Assembly: GCA_030142905.1 (NCBI GenBank)
Contig: JASJOG010000075.1
Location: 1,444,501-1,508,500, forward strand
DNA: 64,000 nucleotides
Origin: Heliopora coerulea
Taxonomy: Eukaryota; Cnidaria; Anthozoa; Scleralcyonacea; Helioporidae
Reading direction: 5' to 3'
Shown here: piece after piece, positions 1 through 13,609 of the stretch
Layout: each line of letters begins with the position of its first letter
Position numbering within the stretch: the first letter of the stretch is position 1
The notes under the pieces: generated by a model
The model's input: the letters and a program-made list of their open reading frames with translations, nothing else
Database searches by the model: none
What the model was told of the DNA's origin: nothing
Translations under genes and position numbers: made by a program

Positions 1-1660
1 TTCGTACTCACTTGAGGTGGTAATGTCCAATTGAAACTGATAAATTTTCAACTTGAGTTAACCTAGCACCTGTTCAAAACAGAACAACCTCTGTCTTAGT
101 GAGATTAAGAAACAGTTTATTCCACTAGAGGCACATATGGAGTAAATTTAACTCTGAACACAAGACCCTTTCGATAGCACTGTATCATCAGCACACGATA
201 CGTTGCAACATCATGTGCTATTTGGTAGATCACTAATGAAAAGAACAAAAAGTATTGGGCTCAATATAGAGCCTTGTGGTACCCAAACTGAAGGACCTGA
301 TCACGATTTTGCAAATAATGTAGCTTTTTGATCAGCAGACTATAATCAGTCAAAGGAATAGCAGCAAATTCTGTAGGACAGCCTTTTCAAAACCTGCACT
401 GAAATGGAATAAGAAAGTTGTTCATTGTAACAAAACGGCACAGCTGTGTTTGAATTGCCTTCTCCAGAACCTTGGAACCCATTGAAAAGATAGAGATAGG
501 TTGATAATTATTGGTTTCAAATGTTTAGCCAGTGGCATTCTGGCAATTTTCCAGTCATAGGGTACATAGCCTTGACAAATAGATGAGCTTTTGAAGTTAT
601 GCTTGCAGAATCCTTCACTAAATGGGATGGCATTTGATCCAAACCAACAGCTTTTCTTGTTTTCGATTTATGCAATTGAGTATATATGAACTGTTCTGAG
701 ATTTCTTTAAATTAAAAGTAGGAGTTGTCCTAAGTGACAGAGCGACCTCATTCACTGTTTTAATAAGTTTACTGATAGTTCCAAGAAAGAATTTATAAAA
801 ACTAGAAGAAACAGTTTTTGTTTCACCACACATAATTTTCTTAATCATTCTCCAAAACACTTTTGGATTATCTCAACTTTCCTCAATGATTTTTGTATTA
901 TATGTACTCTCGATTGCAATGTGATTTACAAGCCAACCAGTCTTCTGTCACATGTGATTGTTTGGCTTTATCGAATGCCTCTCTTTATTTTGCCAGTTAA
1001 CCAAGGACAGGCAATGCCACAAACATGTTTTTCCATGAGTGTTGCATGTAAATTTTTCTTTAAAATCTGAACAGAAGCTTTCACTGTTGTACTTTGCATG
1101 TGCAGGCAATTTCTTCAAGTTCACTTTCCTTACATAGTATACTATCCTGTGATCACTTAAACCTGTACTAACAACCCACTACTGTATACATTTTTAGGGG
1201 TATTTGTAGCAATGAGATCTATAAGAAAGACCGAATGCTGGGCACTACAAGTCGCATCTGTAATGCACTGTTTACATTCACCTGACCCCGATTTAGATGG
1301 CAAAAAATCAAGCAGGATTACTTCTTTTCCTTCGGCAGCAGCAAGTTCCAAAGAAAGTTCTTTATCAAAATAACATGATGAATTAGGGGCCCTTTAGAAC
1401 ATGCCTATTAAGACTCCATGCAATTAGGAGAGAAATAATTCAAACCAAAGACCCTCAACACCATCCACTGCAAGATTGTCTTTCCTGACTAATGATAATT
1501 TGTTCCTCATGTATCATCTATTCCTCCACTTTTATAACCTTGGATGAAAATTTGAGTCCAAAATATGTTTGTTTAACCAAGTTTCACTTAAAGTCAAGAA
1601 ATATATTCCAGAGTGAACAGATGAACACAGGAACTACAACTCATTTATCTTCTTAGTCAA
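1..1660 (-). mobile_element. decayed LINE retrotransposon fragment (endonuclease to RT start)
   Basis: Reading the minus strand from about 1,660 down gives pieces of a non-LTR retrotransposon. A stretch near 1,600-1,560 reads like the apurinic endonuclease motif TLSETWLNKHIFDSNF. At 1,157-1,351 is the end of that domain (VFLIDLIATNTPKNVYSSG, typical of the catalytic SDH region, which follows as GLSDHRI-like sequence in another frame). Near 480-700 come the linker and first RT strand (a YVPYDWKIA-like segment). Several stops and frameshifts make it inactive, and the RT continues off the left edge. The class is clear; the clade is not. Confidence 0.75.
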
Positions 1661-1892
1661 GCTTTGTATATTTTCATATATGATCTTCAAGCTGTAGAAT
1701 TGCTAGGTGGTACAGTAATGCAGCATAAGAAACAAATACAAAACTGAAACTCCAAAAAGTGAAACCATATTTATTTTCTACATTTTGACAGTCTTATAGT
1801 TATCATCAGGAATACTGAGTGCTGTGTGACCTTACATTTATGTATACAGGGGAAGAAAGCTCTTGCATCGATTGTGCTATTAATAGAATATT

Positions 1893-3130
1893 ATGAGTTC
1901 TTTGGAGGCCTTTGCCCCATGGTTGAGTGATGGCTTTTGTCAGTGGATAGACAATGCGACTTTCAACAGCAACAGCAGTGTTTGGCTTTGTCTATTATTT
2001 TGCAGTTGTGAGAGGATGATAGGTTCATACAGTCTGAATATGGGAGACTGTTGGCAAAAGGTGATGCAGTTATATATTTCTGAGTTTTTGTTAGAACAGT
2101 GATCTGTTTTTCCAGTATAAGAAGCTTCACACCCAGGGCACTTGAATTTAAAGACCACTGAACTTTCTAAATTCCTTTGAGGTAGGATATTTGGAATACA
2201 CAAATACATTGGCGTATGAGGTGGCAGGCCATGTGAGTAAGTGTGAAATTTTCTTGGTGCATTTGTGAACTAATAGCATTCTGCTTTTCCCAATAAAGGT
2301 AGTTGTATCCAGATGGTCAGGAGTTTTGATCAGTTGTGTTGGGACTCGAAAAATGTATGTGCTGACTTGAGGTTAATCTGGTGTTGAAAGTGGATGTCAT
2401 TGCCATCTACAAATTCCTTATGGGTGAATTGAATTTGTGAGCAAAGTGAGTTCAGTTTTCATACAATCATTGATATGACCTCTGGTTTGGCCAGGACAAG
2501 CATGTTGTTGACGTAGTGTGTGTTGTAAAACTTTAGCATGCTGGAGGAGATGAGTCATCTGATAATTTCATCTATAAGGGCTGTCATGATATCTGTGAGA
2601 GTTGGTACTAAGGGAGAACCCATGGCCACTGTTGAAGGAGAATGGTGTTTTCATGCACATGTCTAGAAGCAATTTCTTCGGTGTGCTCCTTTTTAGTGTG
2701 GTCGTAATCTGCTGTCTGTTGTACACTTGGTTTAGGATGATATTCACAGTTTTCCATAGTGGTATATTAGTAAAGAGCAAAGTAACATCATGTATTTGGG
2801 AAACAGCATCTGAATTAATTAGTACATAGAAGTTTTTGGCAACAGGTTGCTAAGAGGTGCCAGTTGTGTCAATTATTGGTTGGAATGGTGGTATTGTTGT
2901 GAGATCTACGTGTTTTTTAATAAAGCATACACTTGTGCTGGTTTGGTATATTTTGTTATATTTGAGAATTGTCTGTTGGTAATTCTGGAGAGAGGAGAGT
3001 TGGGTGAAGGACGGTTCAGTTTGAAGCTTGGTAGTCGGCTAGTTTAATCAGGCTTAAGAATGACATATGGTGGAACCTCTGCCTTGGGACACCTCCATTT
3101 AGGGGGTAATTCTCCTGGCCTTGGCAAAAC
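1893..3130 (-). mobile_element. decayed Penelope-like element (RT plus GIY-YIG endonuclease)
   Basis: On the minus strand, 2,780-2,568 encodes the PLE reverse-transcriptase segment LFTNIPLWKTVNIILNQVY. It is followed by a broken copy of the usual MGSPLxPTLxDI and YVDD motifs; the latter reads YVNN near 2,500, so the metal-binding aspartates are lost. Further down, 2,209-1,940 carries VVFKFKCPGCEASYTGKT, the start of the C-terminal GIY-YIG endonuclease of PLEs. Frames change repeatedly. It is a dead copy, 5'-truncated near 3,130. Confidence 0.8.
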
Positions 3131-3640
3131 GCTCAAATAATTTTTGTATTTATGACCTCTACTAAATAGATACCGACAATTTTTGAGCATCCTGAAGACA
3201 AGTGATGACAGCTTAAAATATTTGAGCTTTTATTCCAGATAAATGGTAAATGAAAAATCTTGATAAAGTATTGTTATTATCATGTTAAATGATTTCTGCA
3301 AATCAACTTTACATCAAATGTGTTCATGAAAATGACTGATTTTGATTCAAAAATGCAGGAATTGGTGTAATAGAGGTTCTAATAACTCAAAAATGTTTGG
3401 GTGAGCAGTATCTAGAAATCGGAGGAAGAACACTAAATGAGTGTTTGAAATTACTTCTCAAACGAACCAGTATTTTAGGCGAAAATTCAGCTGTAATCTT
3501 CCTCCGATCTATAAATACTGATTAATTATATATTTCTTTTGTTTTTGCTTTATGAATTATTAATGAGTTCGAGAAAGTGTTTTCAAACAAAGCAATGAAA
3601 CCTTCAAGGTTTTTGGAACATTTGACAAAAACCTAGCATA
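3131..3640. other. no gene seen
   Basis: AT-rich DNA with no recognisable coding, RNA or repeat structure. Confidence 0.5.
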
Positions 3641-3649
3641 TTTTCAATT

Positions 3650-5230
3650 ACTTAGAGAAAACTTTCAGAAATGGAAAACCATTGGAAATATGTTGTTATT
3701 AATATTACTGATACTAAAATGTTGTTGAAAACTTTTAAGAAACCTTTAGAAAGAATTTCTATACTAGATTTAATCATTTCATTTCTAATTTTGTCATTGT
3801 AAGCAGCTTTATTAGATTTTAATTTTTTTGCTACTTTAAGTAGTACATCTTCTGTGACGATCCCACCCAGTAATGTAGACTTGTCCTAATTTTTTTTTTT
3901 TCATAACTTTTTAGGCATTCTAGAATTTCATTCTGTCTCTTGTTTAACCTCTGTTTTGAACGTTGTGTTTCAAAATAATTCAGCCATTTACTTGGTTGTG
4001 GCATTTTTTTAGTTTCATCAAGATCAAGGTCATCACCATTATTTCTGAGTGTTTTCCAGAATAGAGGTGGATCATTGCTGGCAATTTCAAGTTCTTGCAT
4101 TCTCTTGAGATGAAAATTGTTCTTCTTCATTGGTAAAGTACTTTTATAATCTTTTAGAGCTGTGTGGTATGTACTTCTGATTTCAATATTATTTGGATCT
4201 CTAGCTGATGTCTTTTAAATCTGCAATCTTTATCAAACTATTTATTTGCAATATTAGTGATCATTCTTCTATACTTCTTTTTAATTTTCAGGGTTTTTTG
4301 GCATGCATAGTGTATAATATTTTGAAATTCATTAACACATTCTCTATCAGAAGAGAAATCATTATCAAGAAATGTGTTAAATTTTCTTTGTAATTTGACT
4401 GATTTTGATAACAGGGCTTGTAAGGGTATATCATTATCTATTTTATTGATTTGATGTAAATTAATCCAGGTTTTAACTTGGCTATGATCAAATAGATGGT
4501 TAGGTGATTTAACAACTAAATATTTAACTTTTTGCAGCAGATTTTGGTTACAAATTATATAATCAGCTACACTAATTCCATTTTTCCCATGGAACGTTGG
4601 TCTCCCCTATGAGTCACCACAAACTCTATCATTTAAAATTCTCATGTCAGTGTTTTTGCAAATATCTATTGTTTCCCATGTTTGTTGATTGTAGTGTCAA
4701 AATTTTGTCTTTCAGGAGGTTGAAAGGAGCTTTCACTTAAATAAAGTCTTCAATTTTAGAAGTAATACATTTGGTCTTGATGAAATGCTTACAAGATCAT
4801 TTTCCAGTTCTTCAAATATTTGTGTTGAAATAATTTGATTTTTCAGGTGGTATGTATGTACCACAGATATACAAATCAAGGTCTAAGTTTAGTATTTCTT
4901 TTGAGATTTTGCTCCACAAAAAGTTTTTTCGTGTTCTTGATTATGGTTACATATTTTTTAAAATTGCTTTTAAATAATAGGCTAATGCCACCTGATTGTG
5001 GACATGCCTGGTTAGTTAATGGTTTGGCTGTTGTGGAAACAATATTCTCAAATGCAGGAATATTTATACTTGTGTTTGTCCATGTTTCAGTTAGAAACAT
5101 AAAATCAATTTTTGAAATACTTTCAAGAAAGTCCTTGATTTTAATTTTATATCCAAGGACATTATTGTGTATACCCTTAATATTCCATGTGCTAAATGAT
5201 AATTCTGAGACCATTTCAGTTATTTATAGT
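3650..5230 (-). mobile_element. second decayed LINE fragment (EN domain, linker, RT start)
   Basis: The minus strand from 5,214 encodes an endonuclease/exonuclease/phosphatase fold (FSTWNIKGIHNNVLG, then FLTETWTN, then GGISLLF). It continues in shifted frames through CGTYIPPEKS, GRPTFHGKNGISVADYI and a HLFDHSQVKTW segment near 4,490, the usual order in LINE ORF2. The linker at 4,130-3,831 (DPPLFWKTLRNNGDD) leads to an RT start (KKLKSNKAAYND) near 3,800. It differs in sequence from the LINE at the left edge. Frames are broken at many places. Confidence 0.8.
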
Positions 5231-6690
5231 AATCTGATAGAGGATGCCATATAACTCTTTTCAAATTTATGGGTAATTGGTAAGATAGACTTAATATGTA
5301 AACACATATAAATAAAGAAAACAAGGAACAAACTTACAGACTACATTGTGTAATGCATCCATACAGTTGTCTCACCAGTTCAAGCAGTATAGGTCGTACT
5401 AATTTTCCTGATGCACTATCCTGTGGAAAAGAGGGAGGGAATGGACTGTTTCCTTTTATTGTTTGACTTTGTTGTGGATGGTTTATGATTGGTGTGAAGA
5501 ATAGATAACAGTAATAAGGACTAAAGTGGGATGATTGATTTCTGGATGAATATTCTTGGGAGTGGTTCCCATTGGGGAAATTAGTGGTTAGATCAGTACC
5601 GAAGCACACCAGAAGTTTCACTCAGGGGTGCGCATGTCCAGGATCAGCCATGTTGGCAGCTTGGATCACTAAAACGGCTTTATCTGGAAAAGTAATATGT
5701 ACGATTTCCGTTTTACTCTGATATGCCCCAGAGGAAAGATAAGAGATCAATTTTATCATAATTAAAAGGCGTATAAATAAATTTTCCGTGACATTCATTT
5801 AGTTAGGAGTGGTCATTTGTTTGCTTACTTGTTTACTCGTATTTCACACTCGAAATCGGCTTGCAGCACACTTGTGCCCTAATTAATTTCAGTTTTTACG
5901 TGTTCATTGTAGCTATATTTTCATGCTGATACCAAATCTAGCTTGCTGATTGCGTGTCACCTTGGTTTTAGTTTTTAAATAATTTCAAAATCAAAGAAAG
6001 ATATGCTTTGAGCCTTCGTGCATATATGATTTTGTATTTCTTGCCTAAAGACAGACAAAAATGTGCCTCAAAATGTTTACCACTCCGCAGACTTCAATGC
6101 ACATTTAAACTTCACAATTGATTAGTGGAAGAAGTAATTTTTAGATTGAACTTTAAATGTGAAAGCGACTAATTGAGATAGCATCTTACATGTAATACCT
6201 TGGCTCATCCTTGTCTTAAACCAATTTGAACATCCAACTGGTACTCACGTCTTGTCTTCACTTCAACCGAGGATTATAAATAGAATTATTCAGAAAAAAC
6301 ATATGGCATTGATGTTATTGTAATTTTTAGTTGATAACTCTGGTCTGGTGTTTTGAACCTCTCCATGAGATGGCTGCTTGAAAGAAGCAAGGTTTATGCA
6401 CTGAAGAAAGGGATGACAATACAAATTACGTATTGCAATATTTAATTAAAAAACTCGTCACAGTTCTTTAAACATGAAATTCAATTATTTTGTAAGTCCA
6501 TATTGATTTTCAGTAGATTGTAACAAACTTGAACATGCATTATTAAAGGCATCTGTAGTGATCTACTGCATGCTTCCCAATGTGATTCCAATAATTCTTA
6601 AAAATATCTAGTGTACGCCTTCCTGTAGCATGGCAGGGGCTTGTGTAAAAATGTTAACTGCCCAAAAAAAACAAAAATAATTTATATATT
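5231..6690. other. no gene seen
   Basis: Low-information AT-rich DNA. The short open frames here (for example 5,334-5,621 minus) match no family I recognise and have ordinary chance lengths. Confidence 0.5.
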
Positions 6691-6695
6691 TGTTG

Positions 6696-7536
6696 TCATT
6701 TCTCTTCATAACCAATAAATTCTTTTTCTTCCCCAAACTGTTGTCATATGGCATTGTAAGCACATGCAGGCAATGAAACTCTTTTTAGACCCAGATAGCC
6801 ATATATCAATTGAATAAATTCTTTATGTGCCACATTGCAAAGATATCTAAAAATAAGATACCAATTCAACTTTATAAATAGTATTACTATTGTATTGTAC
6901 CTGTTTTCGGTATCATGAACTTTGTACTTCTTTTTATAAATTTTGCGGTATTTTCTTCCAGCAAGATGCAATGACCAAACTTCTAGACAGACTTGCTTAA
7001 AACCTGGATGAAGTGTCACACAACGTGGGGATTCTCCAACCTCTCAAAGAACAAGCTCATTGTTGAGGGCAGCCTCACACGCATCGATTTCTTTGCAGCA
7101 CTGACACTGCATTGCGTTTTGAAGAAGTTCAGCCCTACAACCACCACAAGTACACCTTAGCATAAAAAGTATACAGTAAATACTCTTCAAATCAGCCTTG
7201 ATGGCTAATGGCAATAAACAGTGATAACTAAAAAACGTTATAGACCCACAAATTATTCACTGATTCCAACCGGTCTAACCGACGTTGCAGTAGTTGTAGT
7301 TTGTCTTCTTCATGTTTATGCTGTTCAGTATATTCACAGATCCAATTTTTGTCACCAAGTGGTTCATCTTGGTGTGGCTGAATAGAATCATCGCCACTGG
7401 CACTACGAGTTTCATCTGTAGAAATGTTTGTAGTAGGTGCTAAAGATGGCTCTTCAATCTCCATAATATAGTCAGGAATAAAGTTAGTATTGGAATCACA
7501 CTGACTGCCACTGGTGTCGGACAAAGTTGAAGACAT
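6696..7536 (-). pseudogene. P2X7-like cytoplasmic zinc-domain gene, three exons, two in-frame TGA codons
   Basis: Three minus-strand exons fit together with consistent phases. Exon 1 (7,536-7,250) encodes a Ser/Thr-rich start and a coiled-coil end (LQLLQRRLDRLES). Exon 2 (7,155-6,901) encodes CTCGGCRAELLQNAMQCQCC, then CVTLHPGFKQVCLEVWSL. Exon 3 (6,846-6,696) encodes FIQLIYGYLGLKRVSLPACA. The order CxCGxC..CxCC..TxHPxFxxVCL..GYLGxxxRxxLPxCA is that of the C-terminal zinc 'ballast' domain of P2X7 receptors, which occurs alone in many invertebrate proteins. The splice sites are GT/AG. TGA codons at 7,046-7,044 and 6,746-6,744 both look like CGA changes, so the copy is probably dead or needs checking for sequence error. 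Confidence 0.7.
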
Positions 7537-8399
7537 TTCAAGAAGTTTTACTTTGTTGTTTGAACGGATTTTCGAAATAATAAAACTTACACTAAGAAAA
7601 TATAGTGTATTTGCACCATATAATCACTGTTGTTTAAGTACTGGTGTTCCTGGACTGGCGTCACTTCCGCTCACTAGATTCCAGCTTGTTTATCACACAG
7701 TCAAATGTTGAAAAGCTTCAAAGAAGCCAACTCTAGCAGCGAAAAAATCCATGAAAACGAAATTTTTGTAATACAAGATATACTACAATTTTTATCGGAA
7801 GAACTCAAATGTTACAAATATGTAAACTATCGAAGGTCTGTATACGCACTTTAAGTTCTGTGTGCTCAATGTCATTAGTGCCACAGTGTGGCACAAATAT
7901 TTGCATATTTTACTCGTTTTTGGGACCCAAAGTCCAGAAACAAGTGATGGAGATTTTCTCATTATACTACAAATTGTAAACACAAAATATTTACCAGACG
8001 CAGTGTATGATGATTCAAATTATGTTTTAATGCTAGTTGTTTGGACAATGTCATGCACCAGATAGCTTAACAATCCACAGCTTTGAATTGCCTGATTCAC
8101 CTTAATCTAAGAGATGTTCCAAGCCTGTTAAGAAGATATATAGATGATCTGCTTCCAAACCTAAGGTATACCATGTAATTTTAATATACATCTATTATGT
8201 TTTGTCTCCAGAGTCCACACTTAAGCAGCAGAAGCAGCAACATTAAAACTAAACTAAGGTAATGGATATTAAAGTTTAAATCAATTATAAATCTAAACAT
8301 TATGTGTTCCCAATTGAGAAGCTATAGCATGGCTATGACAATCTCTTGAGTAGAGGAGACGTTGCATATGCCTCAATTAGCTCATCATGATCAACGTAT
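7537..8399. other. upstream of the P2X7-like gene; no gene seen
   Basis: This may hold the promoter of the minus-strand P2X7-like gene, but no motif is clear. Overlapping short open frames on both strands look like chance. Confidence 0.4.
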
Positions 8400-11300
8400 T
8401 GGGTAAGTCCTCCTTGCACATTAATCAAAATAAGAAAATCAAGATGCTGTTGGCCCAATTGTGGACCTGAATCTGTCCTTTACGAATTTAAGTTTTAAGA
8501 AACTTCATTTGCATTTGGAAGTGCCATCTGGAAGAGTAACAAAGATTTTGTAAACCTGGAAGAGTTGGAAAAGCACTTTGAAGTTTGAATTTTGCCAGAA
8601 TTTGGAGAGTGGTGAGGAAATTCTCTTTCTTTATGGCAGTCTTGGTTCAGGTTCAGTTGACTGGTTGGGCACAGACTCTTCTTCAATCCTTAGCTTCTTT
8701 GCATCCAAGCAGTAGGTTCTAGCAGCATTTGCAAAAGCAATTTTGCTCAGGTTATATACTGGAAACCTTTCTGGATTCAGTGAGAAGAAATCTGCCAGTA
8801 TGCTCTTTTCTGGATTGCATTAGTTGCCGTATTGATTACAAAGATGAATGTTTTACAATGATACCTAGTTACCGTGTTGTCTGACACCTTGTCAGAACAC
8901 TGTTCTCCAGGCATTATCATTACTTTCACAAAATTCTTGAGTGTCCAGGTAGGGCTGATTAAATTTAGCATGAAGATTTCTTAACCCAGATTCACTGCTG
9001 TTAACAGTTCTCCACTGTCCAATTGCAACTACAAAGATGCTGAATTGGTTACTTGAAATATCACCTTGAAAACATGCACTGTTAAAATCATCTCAGACAA
9101 TAGCAAGTTCTGCAGTAATGTATTATCTCTGCACACTTGCTGACATGAAGTCCTCCGTGGGCCGCAATGGAACAATCGTAAAGCTTCCCAGATTCATAAA
9201 AAAATACTGTGCAAAGTGCCTTCTGGTGGAACCACCAACATGTTGTTGATACCCTCTATGGTATGTGGAGTTGGGAGATCGAAAATTGCTACTACTTTTG
9301 TTACTAAACATTATGTTTTCAAGAATACCAAACAAATTGTTCACAGGTCAACAAGATTAAATACATGGTCATATGTCTGGACAAACTGACAGTGAGGATT
9401 CATACCTTTGATGTGAGCTTACACCCCAACTGTATCACCTTGACATAATGGCTGCTCCATCATACATCTGGCCTACAGCATCCTTAAGATCTAAAGAATG
9501 GGTCTTCAAAATAACCTTGCACTACTGGTTACCAATTCCATTTAAAATTTTATTTTGGGATTCTGCACTCATAAAAGACATGAGATTTCCCCTACCACTT
9601 CTTTTCTTAGACTGAATCAAACCTCACAATTAACCTGATCAAAAGTGAATTTGGATGAGACCTTTCATGAACCTGCATGATGACATTAAAACGAAAGTTT
9701 TTCACAAACTTTCTTTCTTTTAAGGGGGAGGGTGTTACATGTATATAGTAGATATTATATTTAGGATATATTGCTTTCATGCATGAATATTGTTTTTGTG
9801 CACGAGTGAGGAAATAGGTAAACCTCAAAACACAACACCTTAGCTTACAAGATAACGTAACGGACATCCTGTGCTGGAACAAGCTTTCATGCACCGTTTA
9901 ATGTAAAGAAAATAGTCATAATCCTAACGTATAAAAGACAGAGCACAACTCAGCAGTGTATGTATTATTCATAAGGCATTAGCCTGAATAACATCATTAC
10001 GAACTGAAGCATTAAAAGGAATTATCAATATCAAGAACCAAACAAATGAACAGAACCGAAGATACCAAGAAGTCAAAGTCGTCAAAGAAATCAAAAGAAT
10101 CAAAATCCAAGAGCGTACAGAGTGATCAGAGTTGTGCTCAGTCACACAGCAGTTAATACATATTTCAAGGTTAGGAAGAATAAAGATGCTAATCTTAAAG
10201 TAATTCAAGTAAAGTAAAATAAATAGTTGAAAATATAGCTGATTTTGTATTCTTTGTTGTGAGCAAATTGAACCAAAAGCAGCCACATAATTCAATAGGG
10301 ACCAGCTCGTAACACTTCTTACTTTGAATATTTTGAAGGTGACTGGCTAGTGTACTATCATACTTTGACATAAGGTTTGCTAATGCCAAAAAGCTGCCAG
10401 GATTCTTGCTTGTTTCTAAATCCTCAGAGATTATGTCTTCACAATGGCCTCTTGGTGCATGTCCTTATTCTGCCAAGAATATAACTATATTTGTCAGTCT
10501 TTCCATCGAATCTCAATTTCTCTTGATTTCTTTCTATCCACCTCAGCCTTTAATGCTTTTTCAGAAAGGTGTATATGAATTGCACATCCAATACAAAATC
10601 AAGAAAGGTCAATAGCTGCATTGATATGACTTTGTTACTGCTCATGTTCAACTAACTGTTACTAAAGCCTGTCAGGGTGATTGCTTCTTCCTTGTTGCCC
10701 TTGCCATATAAGGCACATGTAAGGCAAAAAATCGCATCTTTTATGTGAAAGCAAGACAGCCACTTTTGCTGAATCTAATCTTTGCCCACTTCCAATTTGT
10801 GCCAGGAATCCCTGGACAACCTTTTGTGGTTTCCAGATTGAGACTTTGGAGATCGATTATTTGGCATATGGACTGTTTTTGGTTGAAAATCACCTTTACA
10901 GATTATCTTGATTATCAAGAACTTTTCCAACAAAATTTGCTAGATCTACACCATTTAACATCGTTTGTTTTCTTTGAAGGCACTGTATCTATGAAGGTTG
11001 TCTCTGGTTGTATTCCTGGAGGATCCTCCATCTGCAATTTTGTTTTGAAAACATCCATTGCTGCAGGACTACTCAGAGAACTTGGACTGCTAGTGCTATG
11101 GCCGACCTCACTTGTAATAGGTTGGTTCAATGTTGTTGATACAGCAGGCAGTGAGTTACATAAATGCTCTGGCATACATAACATAAACTGCCTGATTTGT
11201 ATTGCTTGCATCTGTTGAAGGGTTGCACATTGACTGAAAAACGTCCATAGTAGGAGAACTTAAAAACAGTGGACTGTTATCGTTCATGTCAGTCACAATA

Positions 11301-11616
11301 GCTTGGTTGCACTTGGAAGTTGCTGATGCAGCAGGAATTGAAGTACGTAAGCACTTTAAAGCCTAAGAATAATTAATGCACATGACATAGACAATTCTCG
11401 TTTGACTTTATAATAGATGAAAACACTACACAACACTAACCTGAGATTAACCACTTCTGCAAACCACCGACTTCACCTTAATGAATTTAATGATACCATA
11501 CTTTAGCACTACATGTAGAAACTTACCATCTCATTGTGTCTTTTATGAAAGTCGTTGTCAAAGGTTTTCATACAGATAAGACATTCAATTTTTTGATGTT
11601 TTGGCTTTGGTGGCAT
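8400..11616 (-). pseudogene. decayed hAT/ZMYM-type transposase gene
   Basis: A first exon at 11,616-11,527 encodes a short Cys-His zinc finger (MPPKPKHQKIECLICMKTF) and ends at a GTAAGT donor. Downstream in broken frames come the TTF/ZMYM-type block with FCLTCALYGKGNKE near 10,700, a spacer with LMSKYDSTLASHLQNI (10,390-10,330), and, between 9,460 and 8,500, fragments resembling the hAT catalytic region (AYMMEQPLCQG, HCQFVQTYDHVFNLV). These match the order in ZMYM/DUF4371-like proteins derived from hAT transposases. Many stops and frameshifts interrupt it. Whether it was a mobile transposase or a domesticated gene cannot be told. Confidence 0.6.
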
Positions 11617-11619
11617 GGT

Positions 11620-12060
11620 ATAAAATATCCACACTGCCCAGACAGTCACACCACTCACATGATACTATGATAGTACTTCAGTTTTAAAATTTTAACAGTT
11701 AGAATAGCATCAAGGTTTTGCATGAATAGTGTGGGTTCACTTCATGGCAGAGCAAGTTTCAAGTTTGTGTTTGTTTTCATGTAATGGGCTTTTTAGATCT
11801 TAAATCTGTACTAGAGGCTAAGAGATTAGAGTAAAACTCCTTGTCAGCATATCAGAGAGTCCGGGATCTAAGGGTGGTGTACAAAAATTCAGGTACATAA
11901 TTTTACATTTCTTGTAAACAAACATCCAACTTAATTGATGATCGAGTTTTTCCTACGAACGTCAATATGTAGGGGGGTTGGCCCCCCACCCTCCGTCCAG
12001 TGACTCTCATAAATAAGTAAAAATATGAATCACTCTTAATGTAATTAATATGTCCATTTA
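11620..12060. other. no gene seen
   Basis: Contains a G/C-tract palindromic stretch near 11,971-11,995 (GGGGGGTTGGCCCCCC) of unknown meaning; otherwise unremarkable. Confidence 0.4.
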
Positions 12061-12068
12061 ACTGTGTC

Positions 12069-13185
12069 TCAACCTTGTTCAGATTTAATTACTTGTTTGT
12101 ATAAGTCAGGTCGTGATGTGGTAGCCCTGACTGGATCAGTTTCATGGCAAAGGTTTTGATATTGCTGGCCAGTCAGAAGTAGCTTGGACAATAGTTGGGC
12201 TTGTTTGTATATCCCCTGCAAAGGGAGTAAATGGTGATCATCACGAAATAGTTGTAGAGAAGAATGGGTGTGTTCAGTAGAAATTGCATGGTTGCTGTGA
12301 GCATCAACAAATTCCTTCAAGAGCATATTTTTTTTTAGTATATCAACATAATGCAGACAAACCAAATCTGTATTGTTTGATGGGTCGAGAACATCATGAT
12401 TTTCCAAGTCATACAATTCTGGCTGTATGACATTAGCACAGTGTTGATTTAAATCTCGGTTAAAATGCTCCTTCCTATTATGACTGCCAAGTCTCTTGCT
12501 GGAGAATTGTTTAGCATATATTCTCAGATTAACACATCTCCTCCCCTTGTCACTTCTTACTTTGAGTGGTCTTCCATACCACCTAACATTGCATCTTGGA
12601 ATAAGTTGAAGGCAATCTGTGATTGATTGTTGTTACTGCATTTGCAAAATATACACAGTCTACTATACCCATCAATACAAACAGGCACAATTAGGTGCCA
12701 ATGAATCAATTTATGATTTCCATCTATATGCCACATGAAATTTGGCAAGGTACATAATAGACTAGGAGATGTATTCTACTACTGTGATCATGTGTGCCAT
12801 CTGGGTCAACTTGCTGTATTGCCTCACAAACCTGATGTACTTGCACTTGTAAATGGCCAATGACCATCACTTCATCACTGTTTGGGTAGCTATGTTTGAA
12901 GTTGTGTATTATAGCACCCAGTGTGTTGTCATCAACATTAAAATACTGTCTGCTATTGCATATACCCAGTTCATTCATTTGGTTGTACAAGGCTGATCTT
13001 GACAAACCACAAGCCTCAGCAATTACTGACATTTTATAACCTATGCTCATGTATTTTGTTTCTCTTTTTTTAAGAGTAATATTTACCTCTGCAGCTTCCA
13101 ACAGTGACTTAGGAAGTAAGTGTGGTTTTTTTTTGGGGGGACAAAACCCTTTAGGGGCACCTTCAAAATAGATAGTATTTGACAT
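12069..13185 (-). pseudogene. rve/DDE integrase-core gene of transposon origin, frameshifted
   Basis: The minus strand from 13,185 encodes an N-terminal helix-turn-helix (EACGLSRSALYNQMNELG). The catalytic start follows at 12,748 (MWHIDGNHKLIHWHLIVPV, first Asp), then IDGYSRLCIFCKCS. A shifted frame near 12,550 holds VRSDKG (second Asp). The frame at 12,416-12,069 gives the C-terminal DLVCLHYVDILKK block. This is the widespread animal 'WHIDGxHKLIxW...IDGYSR' integrase-core family, common in fish and invertebrates. At least two frameshifts (about 12,740 and 12,560) break it. No TIRs were found, so the parent element is not defined. Confidence 0.7.
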
Positions 13186-13605
13186 ACCAGTTCTTTTTAC
13201 ATGAGGTTTGTATTTTAATGAAACTGGTAATTAACACCAGTATTAAGACTAAATTTGAAATTACTACCAGTGTCTGTGTAATGTATCTGTTTTGTACAGT
13301 ATGATTTTTTTTTATATTATATAGCTTATACTCTGTAAGCCCAAGCTAGACGGCATAAACTGATGCATTACACTTCATTATAGAAAGGGAACTTTTTGTC
13401 ATTTACAAAAGGTTGGGGGCATGTACCCCAAATACCGCCTGATTCTTAAATATATAGCTTCCAAGATGGTTGCCCTTCTGGGAATAAGTCTGTATGGGAG
13501 GGTGTAGAATGCTTGCATTATCTCTAAGAAAAGCTATTTGTAATTAAAATTAAACCCCAGGCCTCAACCGGACACAACTTGTATTGAGATCAGCGGTCAA
13601 CCTAC
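13186..13605. other. no gene seen
   Basis: No coding or RNA structure recognised. Confidence 0.4.
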
Positions 13606-13609
13606 TGAA

